Counted from the first letter of the stretch, positions 51,618 through 60,454 are shown. The stretch: 64,000 nt of DNA from a bacterium (GCA_029565685.1 JAKQNR010000045.1:170313-234312), one strand, 5' to 3'. The notes: generated by a model not told the origin, from the sequence alone. A program made the numbers and translations.

Positions 51618-52496
51618 ATGATCAAAGAAAAACTGAAAAAGTGGATCCTTGCTTACAAGTGGGTTTGGCTCGCTGTCGCGGTCATGGCGGCGGCTGAAGC
51701 GTTGTTCGATGTGGCTGAGATCCTTGTCGGACAAGTGATGAAAGGAACCAATGCGCTGCGCCCGAAAACCGGCCGGCTCTGGCTGGAGGAGGAGAAAGAT
51801 CTGGCCGGTCAACAGCAGGTTCTTTTGATCGTGGATTCACTTTCCAACAACCCCTTCCGTTCCGGTCCGTTGAACTCCCTTGAAGAGCTGACCGCCTATC
51901 TCCATTATAAAAATTTTCTCCGACTGCAGCGGGAGGATTTTCTCTCTCTGTACCAGGCTTTGCCGGATTCGGACGCGCGCAGGCTGGTGGACGCGCAGGC
52001 GTTGGCTGCACTGATGAGTTCCTCCGCCTGGCAGAGCGTCAACCTGATCAGCAGCGACGGGCAGATGACTTTGATCTTTAACGACAGCAACAATCAGCCG
52101 CTTTTAGTCACCCAGCCCTTCGCTCCGCCGCCGCCGGAGGTGGAACCGTCGGTGACCTCGCAATTGCAGCAGGATGGCCGCTTCAGCGGCCGCCTGGTTG
52201 AGCCGGCCCATTTTCTCGCCGCTTACCAGCGGTTGCCCAGACGGCTGCAGCTGCAGGTGATCAATGATCCTGCCTTTATGGAGAAAAAAGCCGAAGAGTG
52301 GGTGATGGTGGCCATCGCCGCATCCTTGCGCAGCGGATCAGTGACGCTGGCCTGTGAGGTCCGTGAAGAGCAATCGTCGGTGATTCATACCTTTCAGGCC
52401 AGCGAGTTGGCGATCGGTTACTTGATCCAAGAGATCAATGTTCTGCGCCGCGGCGCAGAACCGTTAGCGCTTCCGAGCAAGGAAACAACGCCATGA
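51618..52496 (+). CDS. Membrane-anchored protein of unknown function
   Basis: A 292-residue protein with one N-terminal membrane helix (about 15-35, WVWLAVAVMAAAEALFDVAE) and a mostly extracytoplasmic body without a recognised domain. A Pro-rich segment FAPPPPEVEPS lies near residue 170. The ATG at 51618 is one base after the stop of the protease gene, and its own stop overlaps the ATG of the class A PBP gene (ATGA). The tight packing suggests a role with the PBP or as a protease substrate; this is inference from position. Confidence 0.65.
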   Translation: MIKEKLKKWILAYKWVWLAVAVMAAAEALFDVAEILVGQVMKGTNALRPKTGRLWLEEEKDLAGQQQVLLIVDSLSNNPFRSGPLNSLEELTAYLHYKNFLRLQREDFLSLYQALPDSDARRLVDAQALAALMSSSAWQSVNLISSDGQMTLIFNDSNNQPLLVTQPFAPPPPEVEPSVTSQLQQDGRFSGRLVEPAHFLAAYQRLPRRLQLQVINDPAFMEKKAEEWVMVAIAASLRSGSVTLACEVREEQSSVIHTFQASELAIGYLIQEINVLRRGAEPLALPSKETTP

Positions 52497-54439
52497 GCCG
52501 GGGCGTCAAAATTGCGCTGGCCGTGCTGGCGGCCCTGATTCTGCTGGTCGGCCTGTCGATGACCCTGTCGCTGCCGCGGCTGCCGGAGGATTTGAACCAA
52601 ATCGCGCTCAACACTCCCACGGTGATCTATGGCGACGACGGCGGCGTCATCAAGACGCTGGCCAACCGCGAGGTGGTTCCGCTCCATCAGGTTGCGCCGG
52701 TGTTTCTTCAGGCGACGGTTACGTTGGAGGATGCCGGTTTTTACCGGCATCACGGCTTCAGTAAAAAAGGGTTCGTTCGGGCCGTCGTCTATAACCTGCT
52801 GCACGGAACCCTGCGACAGGGCGGCAGCACCATCACCCAGCAGCTGGCCAAGAATCTTTTTTTCGGTTTTGACCGAACCTGGTTGCGCAAGATCCAGGAA
52901 GTGCTGGTCGCTCTGCAGATTGAACAGCAATTCAGCAAAGAGAAGATCCTGGAGGCCTATGTCAATCAGATCGATTTCGGCTCCGGCGTGTACGGCGTTG
53001 AATTGGCCAGCCAGACCTATTTCGCCAAGCATGCCGCGGATCTGACGCTGGCTGAGGCTTCGCTGCTGGCGGGCATTCCCCGCTGGCCGCCGCGTTATAA
53101 TCCGTTCAGCAATGAAAAGGTCGCCCGCGAGCGGCAGAGCTTCGTTCTTTCCCGCATGGTGCAGAACGGAGACATCACCCGTCAAGAGATGGAAGAGGCG
53201 CAGCGTGCGGTGCTGGTTTTCTCCAGAATCAATCCCCTGCAGGGCAACGCCGAGTATTTTGTCCAGTTGGTGAAGGACGACGCCCGGCAAAAATTCGGCG
53301 CCGACGCCGTCAACTATGGCGGCCTGCGCATCTATACGACGCTGAACAGCCGTCTCCAGTATGAAGCCAGCCGGGCTGTGGCTGAAGGACTGGCTCAGGT
53401 CGATGCCTGGCTCGGTCTGCCTCCGTATCAGGAGGCGCGATGGGATCAAAAGGGCGATTATCCGCAGGCGGCGTTGATTTGTCTGGATCCCCGGCTAGGA
53501 ACCGTGAAAGCGCTGGTCGGCGGTCGGGATTTTCGTCGGGCGCCGCTGAACCGCGTCATGGCCGCGAAACGGCACCCCGGATCCGCATTCAAACCGTTTG
53601 TCTATTTTGCCGCGCTGGAAAATCCGCAGGTCTCGCCGGCCGACGTCTATGTCGATGACGAACTGGCCATACCGGTGGGTGGGAAAATCTGGTCGCCGGA
53701 TAATTTCGATCACCGTTTTCGCGGGCCGATGATTCTCAAAGAGGCGCTCGCACACTCCATCAACGTCATCACCGTCAAGCTCATGGAGCAGGTTACGCCG
53801 CCGGTGGTGGTCAAAGCCGCTTATCGTTTGGGCCTTCAGAGCGAGCTGCCTGAGAACCTGTCCCTGGCCCTGGGCGCCGCCGATGTCTCTCCTTTTGAAA
53901 TGGCCGGCGCCTATGCCACCATCGCCAATTTCGGCACGCGCCATCGCTATTATTACCTCATGGAAATCCGCAGCGCCAGCAATGAGCTGCTGCAGGAGAC
54001 CATTCCGAAAAGCCGGTGTGTGGCAGACAGCCAGACCTGTTATCTGCTGATCGATATGCTGCGTGCCGTTATTCAGCACGGCACCGCTGCGTCTGTCCGG
54101 CGCATGGGCTTTACCCGGCCGGCAGCCGGTAAAACCGGCACCTCCAGCGATTTTCGCGACGCCTGGTTTGTCGGTTTTACACCGGAGCTGGTCGCCGCCG
54201 TTTGGGTAGGCTACGACGACAATCGGCCCCTGCGTGCGACCAACAACTCCGGCCTCACCGGCGATCGGGCTGCTGCGCCCATTTGGACGCTGTTCATGCA
54301 GCGTGTGCTGGCCGATGCGCCGATCAGTGAGTTTCCCAGGCCCTCCGGTATCACCCTGGAAACGGTGGATCCGCGCACCGGCAGCGGACCGATGCCCGGC
54401 GAGGCCTCCGTCGAAGTGGCGATAAGAGAAAAGAAATGA
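52493..54439 (+). CDS. Class A penicillin-binding protein (PBP1-like)
   Basis: A 648-residue bifunctional peptidoglycan synthase. One membrane anchor (about 6-28) is followed by the GT51 transglycosylase domain with catalytic Glu79 in TLEDAGFYRHHG, GGSTITQQLAKN and NQIDFGSGVYGVELAS. The transpeptidase domain has Ser364-x-x-Lys367 in PGSAFKPFVY, the SIN motif at 422-424 and the KTGTS motif at 547. All catalytic motifs are intact. It polymerises and cross-links the cell wall in the periplasm. Its end overlaps the PfkB kinase gene by four bases, which may only reflect genome compaction. Confidence 0.95.
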   Translation: MSRGVKIALAVLAALILLVGLSMTLSLPRLPEDLNQIALNTPTVIYGDDGGVIKTLANREVVPLHQVAPVFLQATVTLEDAGFYRHHGFSKKGFVRAVVYNLLHGTLRQGGSTITQQLAKNLFFGFDRTWLRKIQEVLVALQIEQQFSKEKILEAYVNQIDFGSGVYGVELASQTYFAKHAADLTLAEASLLAGIPRWPPRYNPFSNEKVARERQSFVLSRMVQNGDITRQEMEEAQRAVLVFSRINPLQGNAEYFVQLVKDDARQKFGADAVNYGGLRIYTTLNSRLQYEASRAVAEGLAQVDAWLGLPPYQEARWDQKGDYPQAALICLDPRLGTVKALVGGRDFRRAPLNRVMAAKRHPGSAFKPFVYFAALENPQVSPADVYVDDELAIPVGGKIWSPDNFDHRFRGPMILKEALAHSINVITVKLMEQVTPPVVVKAAYRLGLQSELPENLSLALGAADVSPFEMAGAYATIANFGTRHRYYYLMEIRSASNELLQETIPKSRCVADSQTCYLLIDMLRAVIQHGTAASVRRMGFTRPAAGKTGTSSDFRDAWFVGFTPELVAAVWVGYDDNRPLRATNNSGLTGDRAAAPIWTLFMQRVLADAPISEFPRPSGITLETVDPRTGSGPMPGEASVEVAIREKK

Positions 54440-55356
54440 GCAGGCTGACGCTTCACATTGTTGCCATCGGCGAACTGCTTTGGGATGAATATCCGCAGCA
54501 AAGATATCTTGGCGGCAGCCCGACCAATGTGATCTGGCATGGTTGCCATCTGGGCTGTCGGGCGGAGGTGGTCGGCCGCGTCGGCGCCGACGCGGCGGGG
54601 GATGAATGGATCAGCCTGATGCAGTCCATGGGCCTTTCGACCCGATACGTGCAACGTGATCCTGAAAGGCCCACCGGCTCTGTTCAGGTCCGGGTCAGCA
54701 AAAACGGACAGCCGGTCTATGGCTGCACCCAAGAGGTTGCATTTGATCATCTGACTTTTGACCGTTCTCTCGAGGAATTGGCCTCCTCAGCAGACGCGGT
54801 GTATTTTACCACATTGGGGCAACGCCATCCAAAGGCTGCTGCAGCGATCGGACAGTTTCTCGACGCAGCCGGCAAAGCCCTGAAAGTTTATGACCTGAAT
54901 CTGACCGGCTGGAATGATCGTATCGCGGCGACCGTGGAAGCCGGACTGCAGCGCTGCCAGGTGCTGCAGGTCAACCAGAACGAGATGGCGTTCTTGCACC
55001 GCTATTTCAACAGCCATATGGATGATCACGGGCTGCTGCGTTATCTGCTGCAATTGTACGATCTTCGTCTGGTTGCACTCACTCTGGGCGATAACGGCTG
55101 TCTGTTGATGTCGCCGCAGGAGACGCTGGCGCACAGCGGCTTTAACGTCGCTGCCACGGATACCAATGGTTGCGGCGACGCCTTTTGCGCCATGATGATG
55201 GTCAAATTGCTTGCTGGTGCGTCTTTGGCTGAAATCGCGGATCAAAGTTGCCGGTTGGCGGCTTGGGTGGCCACGCGTCCCGGCGCAGTGCCGGACTGGT
55301 CGGTTGCCGATTTGGCGGCGATTGCGCCGCGATCGGCTGCGGATGACCTCTGGTGA
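54436..55356 (+). CDS. PfkB family carbohydrate kinase
   Basis: A 306-residue ribokinase-fold kinase. The N-terminal part has LHIVAIGELLWDEYP and a LGGSPTNVIWHGCHLG substrate loop (usually GGAPxNVA). The C-terminal signature is ATDTNGCGDAFCAMMM, with catalytic Asp248; the anion-hole GAGD appears as GCGD. It looks most like bacterial fructokinases, but the sugar cannot be assigned. It starts inside the PBP stop. Downstream are a sodium:solute symporter and a DUF1080 protein, consistent with uptake and breakdown of a sugar. Confidence 0.88.
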   Translation: MSRLTLHIVAIGELLWDEYPQQRYLGGSPTNVIWHGCHLGCRAEVVGRVGADAAGDEWISLMQSMGLSTRYVQRDPERPTGSVQVRVSKNGQPVYGCTQEVAFDHLTFDRSLEELASSADAVYFTTLGQRHPKAAAAIGQFLDAAGKALKVYDLNLTGWNDRIAATVEAGLQRCQVLQVNQNEMAFLHRYFNSHMDDHGLLRYLLQLYDLRLVALTLGDNGCLLMSPQETLAHSGFNVAATDTNGCGDAFCAMMMVKLLAGASLAEIADQSCRLAAWVATRPGAVPDWSVADLAAIAPRSAADDLW

Positions 55357-55487
55357 ACGAGCGAAGCAACCGTACTGAATTGTTCTTCAAGAATCAGGCG
55401 GCATTAACAGGCAGTCCAAAAACGTTTCTCATACGCTGACGGCTGGGCTCCGTTATAACTTAACCTTAAAGGAAAGGGAGATACGGC

Positions 55488-56987
55488 ATGCAAAAATTTT
55501 ATCTCATCGATAAGATCATACTCGTCGCCTATTTTCTTGGCATCACCCTGTTCGGTTTGTATTTCCGGAAAAAAAGCAACACCGCTGAAGGTTTTATGAT
55601 CACCAAGAACAAGATTCCCAGCTGGGCGGTGGGGCTTTCCATCTTGGGCACTTTTGTCAGCAGCATCACCTTTCTGGCCTATCCAGGTCAGGCCTATAAC
55701 TTTAACTGGGATGCTTATTTGTTTACGTTGACGCTTCCCATCGGCGCTGTCGCCGCCGCTCTCGTCTTTATTCCGCTCTATAGAAATAAAATCGGCGTGG
55801 CGTCCTACGCCTACCTGGAACAACGATTCGGCGGTTGGGCGCGCATCTATGCCAGCGTCAGCTATCTGTTCGGCCAGATCACCCGCGTCGGCATGATCCT
55901 GTTCCTGCTGTCGCTGCCGTTGCATAACCTCACCGGCTGGTCCTATCCGACCATCATCATCTCCACCGGCCTGTGCGTGATCATCTACACCATGTTCGGC
56001 GGCATGGAGGCGGTGATCTGGACTGATGTCATTCAGGTGATCATTCTGTTCGGCGGCGCTCTGGTGGCTGTGCTTTTTATCCTTTTTGGCATGCCGGAAG
56101 GACCCGGGCAATTGTTCACCATCGCCGCCCAGGACAACAAATTTTCTCTCGGCGATTGGAGCTTTGATCTCAGGGTGGCGTCGGCTTGGGTAGTGCTGCT
56201 TTACGGCATCATGGAAAACCTGCGCAACTTTGGCGTGGACCAGAACTATGTCCAACGCTACCACACCACCGCCACGGCTAAGGAGGCGGCGCGGTCGATC
56301 TGGACCTCAGTGTGGGGCTACTTTCCTATTTCGGCGCTTTTTCTTTTCATCGGCACCGGCTTGTACGCTTTTTATAAAGTGCAGCCTAACCTGTTATCCC
56401 CGGAACTGCAGCAGCCGTTGATGGGAGACAAGGTGTTCCCCTATTTTATCACCACCCAACTGCCGGTGGGCATTCGCGGATTGATTGTAGCCGCGCTGTT
56501 TGCCGCAGCCATGAGCACCATCAGCTCCTGCCTGAACACCATGTCCACGCTGACCTTGCTGGATTTTTATAAAAAGTATTTCAATCCCGATGCCGACGAT
56601 CAAAAGAGCGTAACGCTTCTGCGCCGCTACACTCTGGTCTGGGGATTGATCGGCACGATCTGTGGACTGGCTTTGATCAAAGTGCAAACCGCGCTGGAGA
56701 TGGGTTGGAAGCTCGGCGGCATTGCCGGCGGCGGCGTCATCGGTTTGTTCCTGCTGGCCCTGATGTTCCCATGGATCAAACGGGCGCCGGCCATCATCGC
56801 CGTGATCTGCAGCGTGATCGCCATCGCCTGGGCGACTCTGGCGCATAATCTGCCGGCGGGTTGGCAATGGCTCGAGTTCCCCTGGCAGAGCCGCATGATC
56901 GGCGTCATCGGCACCATCACGCTGTTGGCCGTCGGCGTTGCTCTGGGATTGCTGATTAAGGCTTTTAAAAATCCTACAAAGCAGTAA
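55488..56987 (+). CDS. Sodium:solute symporter (SSS family)
   Basis: A 499-residue transporter with about 13 membrane helices. Family marks are DKIILVAYFLGITLFGLYF, FVSSITFLAYPGQAY, the GGMEAVIWTDVIQVIILFGG segment and the SSCLNTMSTL region that contributes sodium ligands. It should import a sugar or related solute with sodium. A good AAAGGAAAGGGAG site precedes the ATG. The symporter is flanked by a sugar kinase and a DUF1080 protein, supporting a sugar substrate. Confidence 0.92.
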   Translation: MQKFYLIDKIILVAYFLGITLFGLYFRKKSNTAEGFMITKNKIPSWAVGLSILGTFVSSITFLAYPGQAYNFNWDAYLFTLTLPIGAVAAALVFIPLYRNKIGVASYAYLEQRFGGWARIYASVSYLFGQITRVGMILFLLSLPLHNLTGWSYPTIIISTGLCVIIYTMFGGMEAVIWTDVIQVIILFGGALVAVLFILFGMPEGPGQLFTIAAQDNKFSLGDWSFDLRVASAWVVLLYGIMENLRNFGVDQNYVQRYHTTATAKEAARSIWTSVWGYFPISALFLFIGTGLYAFYKVQPNLLSPELQQPLMGDKVFPYFITTQLPVGIRGLIVAALFAAAMSTISSCLNTMSTLTLLDFYKKYFNPDADDQKSVTLLRRYTLVWGLIGTICGLALIKVQTALEMGWKLGGIAGGGVIGLFLLALMFPWIKRAPAIIAVICSVIAIAWATLAHNLPAGWQWLEFPWQSRMIGVIGTITLLAVGVALGLLIKAFKNPTKQ

Positions 56988-57009
56988 ACCTATGATCGGA
57001 AGAAGGGCC

Positions 57010-58176
57010 ATGAAACGACTTGTTTGGCTTGGGTTGGCGGCGACGCTGTGTTGCCAGCCTGCTAAAGAGAATAAGGAATCGACGCGGTTTATGTTCCAAT
57101 CGCCAGGAGACGGTTTTACGGCGCTGTTCAACGGCCGTGATTTTCACGGATGGAATATCCAGCCGGATTCCGGCGCCTGGACGGCGGAATCCGGCGAGAT
57201 CCGCTGCAGCGGCCGAAACGTGCCGCCTTATTTGATTCGTACGGAACGCGAGTACGAGAATTTTGAATTGTTCGCTGAATTCAAGTTCGACCAGGGGTGC
57301 AACAGCGGCATCTTTATTCATGCCCCTATACCGGGCGCCGGCCGCGAATCGCGGGTGGGCTTTGAAGTGCAGATCATAGACGACGCCGGATCGTCGGTGC
57401 ATAAAGGCTCTTCGGGCGCGATCTATGACGTGATCGCGCCAAAAGTCAACGCCATGCGGCCGGCCGGAGAATGGAACCAATACCGCGTGCTGTTCGACTG
57501 GCCTTGGTGCAAAATCTGGCTCAACGGCATTCTCATTCAAGATCAGGATTTTTCCGCTCATCCAATCCTGAAATACCGGTTGCGCCGCGGTCACATCGGC
57601 CTGTCCAATCACGCCTCGCCGGTTCAGTATCGAAATCTGTGGATCAAGGAGCTGCCCGATCAGGAACAATGGACCGAGCTGTTCAATGGTCGCGATCTGC
57701 AAGGGTGGGAGCAAAAGGGCTCAGCGAACTGGCGGGTGCAGGACGGGCGGATCGTCGCCGACCAGGGGGAGGGTTGGCTGATCATGAAAAATCCATATCC
57801 GCACTTTCATCTGCAGGCCTACATCGCCAATCCGCTAGCCGCGACCAAGGGAAGGATCTGTTACCGCTGGCGTGATTCGCAACATCCCGGCTACAACGCT
57901 GAACTATTCAATTATCCATTGGCCGTCGAAATGAAGAAGCGCTATGGATCACAAACTCCTGAGAGCATCGTTCCGGCTTTTGAGTATCCGTGGTTGTTGT
58001 ATCAGATCATGTCCGCGAACCGGGAAGCGGAGATTCGTGTCGCAGGTTATATCGTCGCCAACCAAAAGCTGCTGCAGGAGACCGGCGATCACATCGCCTT
58101 TTACCGTGCCGCCGGCGACGCGCCCCTGGTCATCAGAACTGTCCGCGTGCAGCCGTTGAGCGGCAACGGACTGTGA
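57010..58176 (+). CDS. Two-domain DUF1080 (3-keto-disaccharide hydrolase family) exported protein
   Basis: A 388-residue protein with a short hydrophobic leader (KRLVWLGLAATLCC) that may be a lipoprotein signal, though the lipobox is not canonical. There are two DUF1080 beta-sandwich domains. The first is about 30-215: FTALFNGRDFHGWN, SGIFIHAPIPG, GFEVQIIDD, GHIGLSNH. The second starts at about 225 (WTELFNGRDLQGWEQ) and is more divergent. Some members hydrolyse 3-ketoglycosides. The ATG at 57010 follows AGAAGGG closely; the ATG at 56992 would add six residues. It sits four bases or more behind the symporter gene. Confidence 0.85.
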   Translation: MKRLVWLGLAATLCCQPAKENKESTRFMFQSPGDGFTALFNGRDFHGWNIQPDSGAWTAESGEIRCSGRNVPPYLIRTEREYENFELFAEFKFDQGCNSGIFIHAPIPGAGRESRVGFEVQIIDDAGSSVHKGSSGAIYDVIAPKVNAMRPAGEWNQYRVLFDWPWCKIWLNGILIQDQDFSAHPILKYRLRRGHIGLSNHASPVQYRNLWIKELPDQEQWTELFNGRDLQGWEQKGSANWRVQDGRIVADQGEGWLIMKNPYPHFHLQAYIANPLAATKGRICYRWRDSQHPGYNAELFNYPLAVEMKKRYGSQTPESIVPAFEYPWLLYQIMSANREAEIRVAGYIVANQKLLQETGDHIAFYRAAGDAPLVIRTVRVQPLSGNGL

Positions 58177-58197
58177 CGAGCAGGGCGGACTCGAACC

Positions 58198-58950
58198 ATG
58201 GAATTGCTTGAAGGCCGCATATCGGTGGAGGCTGCCCTGCTGGCGCATAAACGGCGTTTTCAGATGGTGGGGCTGCGCGCGGGGCTGCATGAGGAGACCA
58301 TTCCTCTGATCTGCAGCGAAGCGGAGAAGCAGAATATCCCCATCAAACGCTTGAGCAGCGAAGAGATCGACCGAATGGCGCACGGCAAGACTCACGGCGG
58401 CGTGGTGGCTCTGTGCAGCGCCAAACAGGAACCCGAGTTCGACGCGTTTTATGAGCAGTTCAAGCTTTGGTTTGCGCCGTTGTTGGTGCTGCTGGAAGGC
58501 GTGGACGATGAGCAGAATTTCGGCTTTACCCTGCGCACGGCCGAGGCCATGGGCGCCTGTGCGGTTTTGCTGAAAAAGCATCTTTGGGATTTTGACGGTT
58601 CGGCCGTGTCGCGCGCCTCCTCCGGCGCCTATGAACGGCTGCCGGTGATTCTGTTTGAAGAGGTCGACCGGGTGATCGGACGGCTGCAGCGCCATGGCGT
58701 CAAGCTGTACGGATGCATCGCCAATGCCCAAAAGACCCTGTATGAGGTGAACCTGGCGGAAGCCGTCATCCTGGCCATAGGCGGTGAAAAACGGGGTCTG
58801 TCCGCTGCGGTGCGCGATCGCTGCGACAAATTGATAAAAATACCGATGCTGACCGATATCGGCTCTCTGTCCCTAAGCCATGCAGCCGCCATACTGCTGG
58901 CCGAAGCCATGCGTCAAAGGCGATCTCCTCGAGACGGCGCTGAGCAGTAG
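58198..58950 (+). CDS. rlmB: TrmH/RlmB-type SpoU rRNA 2'-O-methyltransferase
   Basis: A 250-residue SPOUT methyltransferase. An N-terminal substrate-binding domain (about 1-85) is followed by the knotted catalytic domain with motif 1 LLEGVDDEQNFGFTLRTAEAMG (Asn and Arg present), motif 2 AIGGEKRGL and motif 3 IPMLTDIGSLSLSHAAAILLAEAM. In motif 3 the usual SLNVS reads SLSLS, losing the conserved Asn. It probably methylates a ribose in 23S rRNA or tRNA; RlmB is the closest common name. The accessory region begins right after its stop, and a piece of a similar C-terminus reappears at 62315. Confidence 0.82.
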   Translation: MELLEGRISVEAALLAHKRRFQMVGLRAGLHEETIPLICSEAEKQNIPIKRLSSEEIDRMAHGKTHGGVVALCSAKQEPEFDAFYEQFKLWFAPLLVLLEGVDDEQNFGFTLRTAEAMGACAVLLKKHLWDFDGSAVSRASSGAYERLPVILFEEVDRVIGRLQRHGVKLYGCIANAQKTLYEVNLAEAVILAIGGEKRGLSAAVRDRCDKLIKIPMLTDIGSLSLSHAAAILLAEAMRQRRSPRDGAEQ

Positions 58951-58989
58951 ATCAAATCCGGGATTGGACGGCTAATGGCCCTTTCCTCA

Positions 58990-59037
58990 TTCATCTTGGC
59001 GCCTCGGTGCCTCTGTGAACCAGCAAAATCAAAATCA
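58990..59037. repeat. Degenerate short copy of the ~260-bp repeat
   Basis: TTCATCTTGGCGCCTCGGTGCCTCTGTGA matches the left arm of the two full repeats. It runs directly into CCAGCAAAATCAAAATC, which matches a part located about 120 bases further on in the full copies. It looks like an internally deleted third copy lying at the end of the truncated nucleotidyltransferase gene. Confidence 0.65.
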
Positions 59038-59127
59038 GTTCACTTCCTGTAATGCGCGTTCCAGCATTCCAAGCGATTCAAGAACCCCGGTTACTTTGAG
59101 CGTGACTTCAATCGGTTCATTTTGCAT
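59035..59127 (-). pseudogene. N-terminal stub of a nucleotidyltransferase-like gene
   Basis: A 30-residue frame, MQNEPIEVTLKVTGVLESLG followed by ten unrelated residues and TGA. From memory of the family, the first 20 residues match the start of a small nucleotidyltransferase that normally continues PYLIGGSLAS and follows the ~85-residue gene immediately upstream, here with an 11-base overlap. The remaining ~200 residues are missing, and the frame ends in the degenerate repeat. I infer a deletion at the repeat boundary. Confidence 0.55.
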
Positions 59128-59371
59128 GGTCGATTTCCCCATACACTTTGCCTGCGGATTCTTCTCCCAATAAGAGACCAGCCAACCTGCGACGGATTTC
59201 GGCCTCGCTGGCCTGGGGATGTCGCGTGCGCAGACCCGCTAACACCAGTATTTGCGCCGATTTGTTGAGCTGCGCCAGCATGTTCATTTTGCGAGTCGGG
59301 CTGGCCTGCCGCCATAGTTGAATTTGCAGAGCTTCCATTTTGGGATGAGTATCAGGGAATAAGACGCTCAT
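59117..59371 (-). CDS. Small conserved partner protein of a nucleotidyltransferase module
   Basis: An 84-residue protein (94 if started at the GTG at 59401). It is helical and basic in the middle: [54 protein letters not shown] and a VYGE end. The pattern matches a family of small proteins I recall in front of nucleotidyltransferases in many bacteria, possibly antitoxin-like; the function is not established. The frame is intact, but its downstream partner is reduced to a stub. The ribosome site is weak. Confidence 0.6.
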   Translation of the reverse strand: MSVLFPDTHPKMEALQIQLWRQASPTRKMNMLAQLNKSAQILVLAGLRTRHPQASEAEIRRRLAGLLLGEESAGKVYGEIDHAK

Positions 59372-59462
59372 GGTTTGCAACCCGTCATAAAGGCCATACA
59401 CCGTGGTGATACGATTTTACTTCTCTTGCACAAAGCGAACGATTGCTGCCAACAGGTCCGTG

Positions 59463-59633
59463 TTATGCCTCGACTTGGTGTTTCTCTGAAATTTGCATTT
59501 TATGTTTTTTGAACAAAGCGGTCGTTTCTTTCCAATACTGCAATTCTTCTTTGGCGATTAGCCTGCCAGTTTACTTACGTATTCTGTCTGCGTTTTTATG
59601 CTTCATCTCAATACAATCAAAAGCTTTATTCAT
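59463..59633 (-). pseudogene. Small PIN-partner gene interrupted by a stop codon
   Basis: A 56-codon frame beginning MNKAFDCIEMKHKNADRIRK, broken by TAA at codon 21 (59571-59573), and continuing in the same frame with AKEELQYWKETTALFKKHK to its own TAA. The opening KAFDCIEMK and the YWK-x-x-T helix match the ~60-residue protein that usually follows a PIN-domain gene. An AGGAGG lies nine bases upstream of the ATG. The in-frame nonsense codon suggests recent inactivation, unless it is a sequence error. Confidence 0.7.
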
Positions 59634-59839
59634 ATGAAATAGCCTCCTGACGAGAAAAGATCGAAATTGAATTATAGCCCTTCAACACGTTAACGGCATT
59701 ATAGCTGAACTACGGCAGAGGTAACTAATGTGTAAAGGCCACTCTCTATTTGTTCGAAAAGCGCTTTTGATGGCTTTTTGAATTCCTTGTCAAATACGCC
59801 ACCAAATACTGACGTATCCAAATATATTCTATAATTCAT
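59626..59839 (-). pseudogene. PIN-domain toxin-like gene with internal deletion and frameshift
   Basis: The first 46 codons (MNYRIYLDTSVFGGVFDKEF...LVTSAVVQL) are the start of a PIN nuclease, including the first catalytic Asp in LDTSVFGG; then TAA at 59699-59701. In another frame right after it, NVLKGYNSISI and SRQEAISYE match the usual C-terminal end of the same family and stop at 59626, overlapping the ATG of the partner gene. About 70-80 central residues with the other catalytic acids are missing. The gene is therefore a deletion remnant. Confidence 0.7.
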
Positions 59840-59912
59840 GATATGCTCTTTTTGTCAAATTATTCTTTCCATCTAATATTGCAAAATGGATAGTATGTCA
59901 AGAGGCATATTT

Positions 59913-60171
59913 AAATTCCCATCAGCGGCTACCAACTGCTTCAGCATTCACCTTAGCGCCTCTGTGCCTCTGTGAGAAATATCCAGTCAATGAAAGGTTA
60001 AACCCAAGATCTCCCCTCACAGAGGCACAAAGGCACAGAGCTCTTTAAGGGCTTTTTCCTGCTGTTTTACCTCCCAGTAAAATTAAATTCCTTATCAGTA
60101 ATTACATCCATACCAGCAATTATGCTTGATATTCAATGAAATCTTGTTTAATTTTCCGGCAGGCAAGAAGC
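59913..60171. repeat. ~260-bp direct repeat with inverted-repeat core, copy 1
   Basis: Begins AAATTCCCATCAGCGGCTA and ends TTTTCCGGCAGGCAAGAAGC. About nine in ten bases match copy 2 at 62049. The core is an imperfect inverted repeat: GCCTCTGTGCCTCTGTGAG (59958-59976) against CTCACAGAGGCAC...GGCACAGAG (60016-60041). No gene is supported within it. Confidence 0.9.
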
Positions 60172-60408
60172 GCAAGAGGGGGCCGGAGATGGTTCGGCGC
60201 GCTAAAAATTGTGAAATGGCGAGTCATCGGACGCTTGACAGAGGATTATTTCCTAATTTTTATGCCCCCAGAAAAATCAAAATGCCTATCAGCAAATGCC
60301 TATCAGCCTATCAGCTCATCCGGATTGGTACAATCCGAGGTGGCCTCTGCAATTGCCACGGTACAAAATGTAATTGATCACAATTTCCCAAAAGTAAATA
60401 GATATTAA
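60136..60408 (+). CDS. Uncertain 90-residue frame upstream of the DUF3800 gene
   Basis: The first codons lie in the repeat, so the true start, if any, is later. The part after the repeat (KIVKWRVIGRLTEDYFLIF, then SEVASAIATVQNVIDHNF) has protein-like composition, whereas the overlapping frame from 60126 does not. No family is recognised and no good ribosome site is seen. It could be a 5'-truncated gene cut by the repeat. A triplicated CTATCAGC lies inside at about 60286-60312. Confidence 0.25.
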   Translation: MKSCLIFRQARSARGGRRWFGALKIVKWRVIGRLTEDYFLIFMPPEKSKCLSANAYQPISSSGLVQSEVASAIATVQNVIDHNFPKVNRY

Positions 60409-60454
60409 TATATTATATTCGAATATCGACTCTGGAAATGCAAAGAGGTTTGAC

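Noticed and set aside
59958..60041. Repeated CTCTGTGCC units considered as a CRISPR array
   Set aside because: Units are not regularly spaced, there are no unique spacers and no cas genes; the structure is an imperfect inverted repeat inside a larger direct repeat.
60126..60377. An 83-codon frame beginning in the repeat upstream of DUF3800
   Set aside because: It starts inside the repeat. The alternative frame ending at 60408 has a more protein-like composition, so this one is treated as a shadow.
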